6,487 nt of DNA from Candidatus Latescibacterota bacterium (GTDB taxonomy: Bacteria; Latescibacterota; MVCY01), in contig DAOVPH010000092.1 of NCBI GenBank assembly GCA_030629295.1, positions 1-6,487 of the forward strand, written 5' to 3'. Made by a program: the position numbers and the translations under genes. The notes under the pieces are model-generated. The model worked only from the letters and a program-made list of their open reading frames with translations. It made no database searches and was not told the origin of the DNA. Each line of letters begins with the position of its first letter. Positions within the stretch are counted from its first letter, which is position 1. Positions 1 through 6,357 of the stretch are shown piece by piece.

Positions 1-1
1 C

Positions 2-1285
2 TTCGCAGCCGTCGCTCCCAGTGCTGGCTGGACCAGCTTCAACCTGTATGTGCCCTTCTTTATGCGCAGAAGCTATATCTATGCACCTTCTAAGCTTCGT
101 TCTGTTCGCGATATGGCCCTGCGCGAGGACAGAGCAGAGGTGTTCTTGGAAAACGCTCTCAACCTCCCTGCCTTTATTCTTCACGGCGGAAGCGACGACG
201 AAGTACCCCCCGTCCACGCCAAGATTATGTTCAGAGGACTTAGGCGGTTAGGATACGATGTGACCTATCGGGAGGTGCCAGGGAAAAAACATTGGTGGAA
301 CCAGGAAGGCGTGGAGGGAACTGCTTGTGTTAACTATCCAGAACTGATAGACTTCCTGAGAAGTAAGGTGAGAAATCCTCTCCCCAGAAAGGTGGCATTC
401 AAGACCACCGATCTCGGGCTTAACAATCGGATGTACTGGGTTCAGATTGATCAACTGACCAGACTCTACCGGGATGCTTCTGTTATTGCCGAGGTGAAGT
501 CTGCTCACGAACTCGATCTTAAAATCTCCAATGTAGCTCAGTTTACTATCTTTCCTCCTAAGGGTTTATTAGAGTTAGGGATTCTGCATTTAAAGGTCAA
601 TAACCAAAGGCTTTCAACCCGGCTTAAGGATTTCTCTTCCCTCACTTTTTCTCAGACAAGAAAGGGCAGGTTTGTCTTAAGGACCCCTCGGCACAAGGGC
701 TTGTGGAAGAAACCAGGACTTTATGGCCCGATAAAAGAGGCCTACTTTTCGCCTTTCATATTCGTGTACGGCACAGCCGGAAGTCCCGAAGAAACCAAGG
801 TTAACCTACACATAGCCAGAAACAAAGCCCAGAAATGGTGGTACCGGGGAAACGGTTGGGTGAGGATTATACCTGATACATCTATGACGAAGCAAATTAC
901 AAAGAATTATAATCTTATTCTCTTTGGAGGGCCTGGTTCTAATCTCGTAACCAGGCGAATCAATCCCCGATTACCCATCTCCATTCACGGCCAGAGGGTG
1001 AAATTCGGAAATAAGAAGCTGTCCCAGAGTCAGTTAGCTCTTAAGATAGTCTATCCTAATCCCCTTAATCCTGAGAAATTGGTGGTTGTCAATGCCGGCA
1101 CCGACCTGGAGGGGATGAAACTGGTGGAGGTCTTAGATACGCTTCACTCCTCAGCCGGTCTCCCTGACTATATCATTTACGGAGGAGATATCAAGACCCA
1201 AGGATGGGGAGGGGTAATAGCTGCAGGCTTCTTCGACTCTGACTGGAAACTTGACCCCTCGTTGGGATTCGCTGCTCTTCAGTGA
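2..1285 (+). CDS. S9/prolyl-oligopeptidase-like serine hydrolase, C-terminal part (5'-truncated)
   Basis: This reading frame is open from the left edge of the window (codons start at base 2), so the gene begins upstream and only the last 427 codons are present. The internal GTG at 50 is not a credible start, because the 16 codons before it (AAVAPSAGW...) match the strand after the nucleophile elbow in alpha/beta hydrolases. The nucleophile Ser (GxSxGG) should lie just off the window. HGGSDDEVPP (visible residues 61-70) supplies the charge-relay Asp, and GKKHWW (about 94-99) supplies the His. After about residue 125 comes a beta-rich C-terminal domain of roughly 300 residues. It contains a GGPGSN segment, a VYPNPLNPEK segment and a closing AAGFFDSDW motif, which I recall as recurrent in bacterial hydrolases of this type. 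The likely role is a secreted or periplasmic peptidase or esterase. The substrate cannot be told, and the signal peptide lies outside the window. The gene converges on the barrel gene. Confidence 0.85.
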   Translation, partial: FAAVAPSAGWTSFNLYVPFFMRRSYIYAPSKLRSVRDMALREDRAEVFLENALNLPAFILHGGSDDEVPPVHAKIMFRGLRRLGYDVTYREVPGKKHWWNQEGVEGTACVNYPELIDFLRSKVRNPLPRKVAFKTTDLGLNNRMYWVQIDQLTRLYRDASVIAEVKSAHELDLKISNVAQFTIFPPKGLLELGILHLKVNNQRLSTRLKDFSSLTFSQTRKGRFVLRTPRHKGLWKKPGLYGPIKEAYFSPFIFVYGTAGSPEETKVNLHIARNKAQKWWYRGNGWVRIIPDTSMTKQITKNYNLILFGGPGSNLVTRRINPRLPISIHGQRVKFGNKKLSQSQLALKIVYPNPLNPEKLVVVNAGTDLEGMKLVEVLDTLHSSAGLPDYIIYGGDIKTQGWGGVIAAGFFDSDWKLDPSLGFAALQ

Positions 1286-1559
1286 AGTGAATTGGTTGCC
1301 TTTGGTCCCCAGGTTGCATTCGGAGAATTTTCGCTGCTTCTGGTCTACTGGCTCTGGGTTGGGGCACGTTTAAACAACAGGCCCGAAAAGCTACTCACAG
1401 GAAAGAGAGACACTGGAATCCGTTTTGGTGCCGCTGGAACAGCGAACAGCACATAAAGCGCAGTATTTCTCCGACCGCGGGCAGTCCCTTTCACAGACGA
1501 GATTTTTCTTGGTCTGGCTTGAATTAGCGAAATGTGTCCTCTGACACCGAGAGAGGTAG
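1286..1559. other. Convergent intergenic gap, no gene supported
   Basis: This stretch separates the 3' ends of the hydrolase (plus) and barrel (minus) genes. The hydrolase frame stays open past its TGA from 1286 to the TAA at 1454-1456, but the extra codons resemble no family I know, and the protein already has a normal end before the stop. A small hairpin, GTGTC-CTCT-GACAC, sits at 1534-1547 just past the barrel stop. Read on the minus strand it is followed by ATTTCGC, not a T-run, so it is at best a weak terminator for the minus-strand unit. No clear terminator was found for the hydrolase. Confidence 0.5.
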
Positions 1560-2978
1560 CTAAAGCGCAAATTTACATTGCATAGCTACTGTTTTCCCCT
1601 TAGCTGCCGAGCCAGAGGAGAGATGCCCCCGGTTCTCGAAGGCAAGGTCCCAGATAAACGCCCCCAGCTCCAAACCCAATCCCCAGGTTCCCACCACGCC
1701 GTCGCGACCGCCCAGGGCCAGGCCGAAACGGAGGGGAAGATGCCCCCAGAGCAGCCCGTTTTCCAGACCAAAGGCAAACTGGGCTTTCTTGGAAATTCCC
1801 ATCCCTTCGGAGAAACCCTGTCTCCAATTGAAGGCTAACACCAGGTCCTTAATCAGCCAGGGGATTTCTATTCCTATGTCCTCAGGACTTAGACGGTAAG
1901 CTATTCCCAGGTTAAGATAGGTCGGATAGTTTGTCTTGAAGGATCCAATGGCATAAGAGGAATCAACAGTGGTGTACAGGGAGTCTCCACCGGTTGTGTC
2001 CTGAGCCACCTTTACCACATTCAGGGAATCGGCGGAGAAAGAGAACCGAAACTCCCTGGGGTACTTGTCCCAAGTGATTTCTCCTCCCAGATTCATCAAG
2101 CTCAAGCTTACGGTCAAGTCTTTTTTGACTGTGCCAGCTATTCCTAAATCCAGGGCAAAGCCGCTTCCTATTTTGCCCGGATGGAACATCGTCTCCTCTT
2201 CACCGTCTGTTGAGTCAACCTCTACTCCTGCCGTCCTGACGACTGCTTCGCCTCTTCCATGCACATAGTAGTCATCAAACTGAATCACCCCACTGGGAGT
2301 CTCCAAAGAGGCGTAAGCTAAGCCAATTAAGTAGTTGAGGGTTAACCCCACCGATAGATCAGAGATATCGAGTTTCTCCAACTCTTTCTCCAGCGCAGAG
2401 GAGATGTTGGATAGGGAATGGGCGTACGAGAAAGAGGTGCGATTCAATACACACAGCTCCGCTCCAAGGTCGTCAAGGCGAATAGTCTTACCGACTTCCG
2501 TTCCCCTCAAAGCGAGTTCAAACGGGGCCTGGGTGAGTGTGAGGTCGAACGTGGACTCCAAAGTATTCTTGAATCCGATTCGCCACACTGAGAATCCTAA
2601 TAGATCATATTGAAGGTTAGTATAGATTTTGAGTCCTTCTCTCACCAGATCCAAAATAGCGTCTTTGTCTTGTTCGGTCCAATATTTACCATTGTATTTT
2701 TCATATGTATCGAAAGAGAATGCGTTGTTTCCCAGTCCCAGAACGAAGCTGGGCAAAATCAGGATAGAGGTGCCGGAGTATCTACTTGGCAGCCCCAAGT
2801 TGGCAGGATTCCAGTCTACAGCATCCAGATTGCGGGCCACCCCAGTATATGCTCCTGCTATACCCAAACTGCGGGCATTGGAACTGGCTGCAGCTTCTAC
2901 CTTTCCTCCCATCATCAAAACGGTGGCTACTGTGGCTATTACCACCCAACATCTCCCATTACTCGGTTGTCTTCTCAA
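1560..2978 (-). CDS. Outer-membrane beta-barrel protein, DUF5723/PorV-like
   Basis: I chose the TTG at 2976-2978 because an AGGAGG (minus-strand reading of 2985-2990) sits 6 nt upstream; this gives about 472 residues. An in-frame TTG at 3008 would add 10 basic residues, but the Shine-Dalgarno would then lie inside the coding sequence. The chosen start gives a standard signal peptide: RRQPSNGR, then hydrophobic WVVIATVATVLMMGG, then KVEA with cleavage near VEA|AAS. Mature residues open with ARSLGIAGAYTGVARNLDAVDWNPANLGL, the hallmark 'AR..GMGGAYTA.A...D...WNPA.L' of DUF5723/PorV-type barrels. The rest alternates amphipathic strands (LTLTQAPFELAL, FALDLGIAGTV, LTVSLSLMNLGG, LVLAFNWRQGF, LRFGLALGG) and ends with a beta-signal-like VAMQCKFAL. 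It follows the lipoprotein gene by about 50 bp with no promoter between, so co-transcription is likely. The function of the family is not established, and a transport or surface-anchoring role is only inference. Confidence 0.8.
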   Translation of the reverse strand: MRRQPSNGRCWVVIATVATVLMMGGKVEAAASSNARSLGIAGAYTGVARNLDAVDWNPANLGLPSRYSGTSILILPSFVLGLGNNAFSFDTYEKYNGKYWTEQDKDAILDLVREGLKIYTNLQYDLLGFSVWRIGFKNTLESTFDLTLTQAPFELALRGTEVGKTIRLDDLGAELCVLNRTSFSYAHSLSNISSALEKELEKLDISDLSVGLTLNYLIGLAYASLETPSGVIQFDDYYVHGRGEAVVRTAGVEVDSTDGEEETMFHPGKIGSGFALDLGIAGTVKKDLTVSLSLMNLGGEITWDKYPREFRFSFSADSLNVVKVAQDTTGGDSLYTTVDSSYAIGSFKTNYPTYLNLGIAYRLSPEDIGIEIPWLIKDLVLAFNWRQGFSEGMGISKKAQFAFGLENGLLWGHLPLRFGLALGGRDGVVGTWGLGLELGAFIWDLAFENRGHLSSGSAAKGKTVAMQCKFAL

Positions 2979-2984
2979 TTTTCC

Positions 2985-2990
2985 CCTCCT
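2985..2990 (-). promoter_or_regulatory. Shine-Dalgarno that fixes the barrel start
   Basis: The minus strand reads AGGAGG, then GGAAAA, then TTG. The 6-nt spacing is close to ideal and decides the TTG at 2978 over the upstream in-frame TTG at 3008, which has no comparable site in front of it. Confidence 0.75.
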
Positions 2991-3030
2991 TTGTATCTTT
3001 CTTTTCAATCTCTGAAAAGAATAGATATCC

Positions 3031-5139
3031 TTACTCTGATTCCTCTTCCGTGAGTCGTTCTAAATCCACCGTCAACTCAATCTCAGCTCTGGCTTTGACA
3101 TGGATGTAGTCGGTGTTTCTCAGCGAGACCCATCCCTGCGGGTTCTGCTCCGTTGTTGTGCTATCCAGAACAACCTGCGTCTTCACATAAACTACAGGAT
3201 TTCTGAAAAGATCGAACTTAGTGGTGTCCAGTTCCACTAAGATGGGGCCGTATCCGGATTGGGCTATGGAGCCGTCAGCGTTAAATATTGGCTGAGGTAG
3301 TTGGAGATTAACTAATGTATCAGCCTCGACCAAGGGGGGTGAACTGAAGGCAGTAGAATCTGAGCTGGCCAGAATCAATACCTCGCCGCTCAGGGGATTG
3401 TGGTTCTCTACCTCTCCAATCAAGTTAACATTTTTAACCTCTTTGTTGTCGAATATCTCACGAACATTTTCACTGATCTCCTGCTCCGAAAGTCCTCCCA
3501 CCTCCATCACACTATATTTAACTCTAACGGTAAGGGAAGCATCCATTTCCACTGTCCCCTCCACATAGCTTTCGTCAGTAATATCCACTTCCCCTTGGAT
3601 AGTAGCTGTTCCAGATATCTCCACTGAGTCTGGCATAATGCTGATTATGTCTCCCACTTCGATGAGAAAATCTGGAGTCTCCTTTGAAATGGTAATTATT
3701 TCCCTTTTCTCGCTCCTTTCCTCCAGCACGCCGTTTTCGTCGAACCGTTCAGCTACAATCAGAAGGTCAAGCGTGACAGGGGTGTCTATCCCCTTGGTTT
3801 TAACTAAGAAATTGGCATCTTTGAAGGCAATCCAGTCTCGTTCCAACCCCTTTGGCAGATCTTCAAGAGAGATTCCCTGTTTTGTCCTGGGTATCTCAAA
3901 TTCCTGAGCTTCCACAATATTTCCTTTAAAGTGAGAGAATTTTAAGGTGTCCACTGTGATTGTTGCTTCTACAAAATCCTCACAGGAAATGGTAGCAAAG
4001 GGGTCGGGATCGCTGTCCTCCTCAGTATCTACAGTAACCACATCCAGGTGGTACTCAAGATTTTCTAAAGGCGTTTCCCCCTCAGGTTCACCGATTTTGT
4101 AGTTCCCTAGATCGATATACTCAAGCTGTCTGGGCCTATTGATGCGAAGCTCGAAGCACTTCTGTAACGGGCTTCGCTCTCTGACGAGGGCGGGGATTTC
4201 CACGGTAACATCCGCGTCTACCGGCAACCGGCTTCTGAGGTCAATAGCGATCCCGCCGCTTTTGATTGTCGCTCCTATCACCTCTACCTTCTCGTCCAGT
4301 TCAGATGCGTCGCTCATCTGGAATTGCTGTCGGGGGATCTTGGCGCGTGCTTGAAGTACCTTAAGCCCCGAAATAGATGCTCCCACGGTGACGTAGCTGT
4401 TAACGTCAATAGTTGCGCGTTTTCCATTGCTTCCCAGGGAACCTCCCTCCAAGAGGACTCGCATCTGGTTACACAGGGTGAAGCCTGACAAATCTAATAC
4501 CTTCTTTTGCTTTTCTCTCGGGGGGATAGGATTTTGAAATTCAATGACTTGCGTGAAGGGAATGTCCGGCCTTCTGCTCTCCAGCGTGATCTTCAAGGGG
4601 CTGCCCAGGTAGATGATGGTATTGTTTTCTACCGTGAGCTCAAGAGTTCCCTCTTTCACCGTAACGCTCTCGAAATCCTCAAATGTGGACAGGTCCTTTT
4701 TTATCTTAGGCAACTGGAGTGAAGGGATGGAATCAAGCTGTACGCCGTGAAAGCCGCTGAATTTTCCCAGCGTCAATTCATTAAAGGTTATCTTGGGCGT
4801 CTCCTGGATTCCTGGCGAGTCTATGGCGATATCCCCGATTTTCTCGCTGAATGTCATTGGAGGTGATGAATCAACTTTCAGCTTTGTTCCGATGTCGAAC
4901 CGCTCCAGAGTATCCTTGTAGGTGATGTGGAAAATGCCTTCTTCGTCGGCATAAAGGGTGGAATCGCCGTCTATCTCCTCCAGTTCCGAGAACTCGTAGG
5001 TATAGTCTGCCAGAGGAATGGTGAACTTAGTATCCCACTTAGGTCCTTTGGGAGATTCGGGCTTACTGGGCAGTGAACAACCCAGAGAGAAAATCACCAC
5101 CAGAAGTCCAGATATTGACATCGCTCTTAATAGTCGCAT
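3031..5139 (-). CDS. Large beta-rich surface or periplasmic lipoprotein of unknown function
   Basis: The protein has 702 residues, starting at an ATG with AGGAGG 9 nt upstream. Residues 1-21 form a lipoprotein-like signal: MRLLR, hydrophobic SISGLLVVIFSL, then GC with Cys21 as the likely lipidated residue. The -3 residue is Ser rather than the usual Leu, so the lipobox is atypical. Ser at +2 would allow outer-membrane sorting by the E. coli rule. The mature N-terminus (PKGPKWDTKFTIPLADYTYEFSEL) resembles a motif I associate with long lipoproteins of uncultured FCB-type bacteria, where 'W+ + + + PL + + TY + + + +L' follows the Cys. The remainder is a chain of beta-strand segments without enzyme motifs, including ISIMPDSVEISGTATIQGEV (near residues 500-520) and a C-terminal LVELDTTKFDLFRNPVVYVK (near 630-650). 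The tail is acidic (LTEEESE). It has its own promoter at 5211-5239 and is the first gene of a unit with the barrel gene. Its function is not recognised; a binding or scaffold role is inference. Confidence 0.8.
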   Translation of the reverse strand: MRLLRAMSISGLLVVIFSLGCSLPSKPESPKGPKWDTKFTIPLADYTYEFSELEEIDGDSTLYADEEGIFHITYKDTLERFDIGTKLKVDSSPPMTFSEKIGDIAIDSPGIQETPKITFNELTLGKFSGFHGVQLDSIPSLQLPKIKKDLSTFEDFESVTVKEGTLELTVENNTIIYLGSPLKITLESRRPDIPFTQVIEFQNPIPPREKQKKVLDLSGFTLCNQMRVLLEGGSLGSNGKRATIDVNSYVTVGASISGLKVLQARAKIPRQQFQMSDASELDEKVEVIGATIKSGGIAIDLRSRLPVDADVTVEIPALVRERSPLQKCFELRINRPRQLEYIDLGNYKIGEPEGETPLENLEYHLDVVTVDTEEDSDPDPFATISCEDFVEATITVDTLKFSHFKGNIVEAQEFEIPRTKQGISLEDLPKGLERDWIAFKDANFLVKTKGIDTPVTLDLLIVAERFDENGVLEERSEKREIITISKETPDFLIEVGDIISIMPDSVEISGTATIQGEVDITDESYVEGTVEMDASLTVRVKYSVMEVGGLSEQEISENVREIFDNKEVKNVNLIGEVENHNPLSGEVLILASSDSTAFSSPPLVEADTLVNLQLPQPIFNADGSIAQSGYGPILVELDTTKFDLFRNPVVYVKTQVVLDSTTTEQNPQGWVSLRNTDYIHVKARAEIELTVDLERLTEEESE

Positions 5140-5148
5140 TTTCCTTTA

Positions 5149-5154
5149 CCTCCT
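5149..5154 (-). promoter_or_regulatory. Shine-Dalgarno of the lipoprotein gene
   Basis: The minus strand reads GAGGAGGT, then AAAGGAAA, then ATG. The AGGAGG core ends 9 nt before the start codon and supports the ATG at 5137-5139. Confidence 0.75.
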
Positions 5155-5170
5155 CGTGTAGTGTTTCTAT

Positions 5171-5181
5171 AGGGTAACCCT
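5171..5181. repeat. Small dyad AGGGT-A-ACCCT in the lipoprotein leader
   Basis: A perfect 5+5 bp inverted repeat with a single central base sits between the predicted transcription start (near 5204) and the start codon. It could be an operator or a small leader structure, but it is short enough to arise by chance. Confidence 0.25.
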
Positions 5182-5210
5182 TGGTGAACGTGAAAGACAA
5201 GTATATTGGA

Positions 5211-5239
5211 AAGATAAGCAATCGCCGTCCCGGTGTCAA
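5211..5239 (-). promoter_or_regulatory. Sigma70-type promoter for the lipoprotein-barrel unit
   Basis: On the minus strand a perfect -35 box TTGACA (plus positions 5234-5239) is followed by exactly 17 bp and then TATCTT (5211-5216), which matches four of six bases of TATAAT. The predicted start is near 5204, giving a leader of about 65 nt before the ATG at 5139. The placement fits the first gene of the unit well, and the same two hexamers with the same spacing recur on the plus strand at 6070-6098. Confidence 0.7.
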
Positions 5240-5275
5240 GATAATTGTGGTTGGGCACAACGGTACAAGAGCGAT

Positions 5276-5304
5276 GCCCTCTCCCTTTACCATCAAGAGA
5301 GGGC
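5276..5304. repeat. 8-bp inverted repeat GCCCTCTC / GAGAGGGC
   Basis: Arms at 5276-5283 and 5297-5304 are perfect complements around a 13-base loop. The repeat lies between the GH172 remnant's stop and the -35 box of the lipoprotein promoter, about 37 bp upstream of that box. Neither strand has a T-run right after it, so it is not a standard intrinsic terminator. It could be a regulator binding site, a degraded terminator of the GH172 gene, or a repeat remnant. Confidence 0.4.
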
Positions 5305-5326
5305 AAATCTAAATACAGCCTGGTTT

Positions 5327-5800
5327 TTATAACAACTCCGGCTCTATTGGCGAGCCAGAGGTCTTCCGCTGCGGCGGTATAGGCAGGTCTACCGGATAGA
5401 CGGTTGCATCCGGCCCGGGCAGCCTCTCTTCCATTTTTGGAAAGGGTGGAAACGGCTTGTGCGGCAGATCCTGGTACCAGTAGGCCACCGAGGAGTAATC
5501 ATCGCAGCGGTCGTTGGCATGTCCTACGCCGAAGAAATCCCCCACCGGCACCTCCACGCTGGGCCGGTTCATTCCGTCCCAGTACATCCGGAGCACTGTC
5601 TTCCGCAAGTAAAGGGGATCCTCACAGGAGATGGTAAACCAGGTATGGCGGATGATCCCTGGACTATTGATCTTGGCCAAGTCCGCTTTCGCTCCCGCCT
5701 CGATTGTCCAGCAGTCGCGATTTCTACCTGTCCGGTCCCAACTGGAGAGGCGTCGGGTGTGCCCGTCGCGGAATCTGGGTAAATCCTTCAGAAACGACTT
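5327..5800 (-). pseudogene. GH172 (DUF2961) glycosidase, internally deleted and start codon lost
   Basis: The frame reads FLKDLPRFRDG, then RRLSSWDRTGRNRDCWTIEAG, SPGIIRHTWFTI, LRKTVLRMYWDG and PSVEVPVGDFFGVGH. These are the N-terminal DUF2961 blocks in order. It then jumps directly to HANDRCDDYSSVAYWYQ and PHKPFPPFP, which belong to the family's C-terminus. GH172 proteins usually run about 350-400 residues; here only about 157 codons remain, so roughly 200 residues are gone. That gap should include the TGTEDYF segment, which as I recall carries a catalytic glutamate. The reading frame is kept. Upstream, AAGGAGG (minus-strand reading of 5806-5812) is followed after 5 nt by AAG TCG TTT CTG, where an ATG would be expected, and an in-frame TAA lies at 5816-5818. 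A shorter TTG start at 5680 would cut into the first conserved blocks. Characterised GH172 enzymes act on fructofuranosyl or arabinofuranosyl sugars; this copy is probably inactive. Confidence 0.75.
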
Positions 5801-5853
5801 CTCTGCCTCCTTGTGTTACAAGCCCTGAGTTTTGTGATACTCTTTTCCAAAAA

Positions 5854-5881
5854 ATTTAAGGAGAGAGACAGCGAAAGTCAA
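5854..5881 (-). promoter_or_regulatory. Possible promoter of the GH172 remnant
   Basis: The minus strand has TTGACT (plus 5876-5881), a 16-bp spacer and TTAAAT (5854-5859). This is five of six and four of six matches to consensus. It would start transcription about 45 nt before the presumed former start codon. It is weaker than the other two promoters called here. Confidence 0.3.
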
Positions 5882-5951
5882 GGACAAAACTTACACTCTA
5901 AGCTGGGTCTGAACTGTCGTACAAATCTCCAGCCCAGATTTTTCGCACAAC

Positions 5952-6012
5952 CACGAATTAACACTAATTCAACAATCAGCTTAGAGATTCTTTTGATTCG
6001 TGAAAATTCGTG
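5952..6012. repeat. Degenerate palindromic repeat of CACGAATTAACAC type
   Basis: The left arm at 5952-5969 (CACGAATTAACACTAATT) pairs with the right arm at 5995-6012 (GATTCGTGAAAATTCGTG). There are about 14 Watson-Crick pairs plus a G-T pair out of 18, around a loop of some 25 bases. The motif pair CACGAATTAACACGAATT / AATTCGTG is one I recognise as a frequent non-coding palindrome in environmental bacterial genomes. The several mismatches suggest an old copy. Confidence 0.55.
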
Positions 6013-6069
6013 TCCTTAGTGATTTTAAATAGGTTCAGGTTTCTTCAGTGCAGTGCCCGCAAAAAAACC

Positions 6070-6098
6070 TTGACATTTCCTCCTGAGCTGTTTATCTT
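6070..6098 (+). promoter_or_regulatory. Sigma70-type promoter with no obvious gene downstream
   Basis: Perfect TTGACA at 6070-6075, a 17-bp spacer and TATCTT at 6093-6098, preceded by an A-tract (6061-6067) that could act as an UP-like element. The predicted start is near 6105. Both hexamers and the spacing equal those of the lipoprotein promoter on the other strand. No coding region follows for at least 380 bp; the next notable element is the hairpin at 6176-6229. Confidence 0.55.
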
Positions 6099-6104
6099 TT
6101 TCCT

Positions 6105-6229
6105 CACTTATTTCCCAAACCCTTTAAGGTAGGTTTTATTTCATAAGCTCAAGAAATACAATTTCTGGGATATTCAACCACGAAGGTTGACGCTCCTCTG
6201 TAGGGGAACAGCACTTTCGTGGTTTTTTT
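6105..6229 (+). ncRNA. Candidate small RNA or leader RNA of about 125 nt
   Basis: This is inferred only from a good promoter (6070-6098) followed by a hairpin with a T-run (6176-6229). Between them lies a small stem-loop, AGAAAT-ACA-ATTTCT (near 6152-6166). I recognise no known RNA family or riboswitch consensus. Alternatives are a terminated leader of a gene beyond the right edge, or a chance pairing of a promoter with a repeat-derived hairpin. Confidence 0.25.
6176..6229 (+). terminator. Long imperfect hairpin with T-run, terminator-like
   Basis: AACCACGAA (6176-6184) pairs perfectly with TTCGTGGTT (6216-6224), and the stem extends by G-T, G-C and T-A pairs. After a 4-nt bulge it continues with GCT/AGC, a 3-nt bulge and CCTC/GGGG closed by a TGTA loop. 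The T-run continues to 6229, as expected for an intrinsic terminator of plus-strand transcription. The outer arms also match the CCACGAAGG dispersed-repeat motif, so this may be a repeat copy that works as a terminator. Confidence 0.5.
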
Positions 6230-6357
6230 ATACTGCGAGCCCTGGAGACTCGACTATACGGCCCTGAAGGCTGAAAAAAAGGAGGGATGTAATCCAGTAA
6301 CAGATTTTCGTCATAGAGAACCTTGCTATTCGATGGCCCAAATAGTGTTTGTCCGGA

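Noticed and set aside
1534..1547. Hairpin GTGTC-CTCT-GACAC as a terminator of the barrel gene
   Set aside because: The stem is only 5 bp and is followed on the minus strand by ATTTCGC instead of a T-run. It is mentioned only within the intergenic entry.
2610..3053. Open frames on the plus strand opposite the barrel gene's 5' end (up to 147 codons)
   Set aside because: They lie antisense to the signal peptide and hallmark motif of the barrel gene, lack a ribosome binding site, and their translations are low-complexity Ser/Pro/Leu text.
5063..5296. 77-codon minus-strand frame upstream of the lipoprotein
   Set aside because: It runs through the promoter and Shine-Dalgarno and overlaps the lipoprotein start in another frame. 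It has no domain and no ribosome binding site.
5459..5782. 107-codon plus-strand frame over the GH172 remnant
   Set aside because: The opposite strand carries unmistakable DUF2961 blocks across the same bases; this frame is their shadow.
6230..6290. Possible riboswitch in the GC-rich stem-forming text after the T-run
   Set aside because: I compared it by memory with c-di-GMP, cobalamin, SAM, fluoride, preQ1 and THF consensus cores and found no match; only 4-bp stems are present.
6274..6292. AAAGGAGGG followed by ATG TAA, a possible start-stop element or lost gene start
   Set aside because: The ATG is only about one base from the GGAGG core, too close for normal initiation, and no usable start follows within range.
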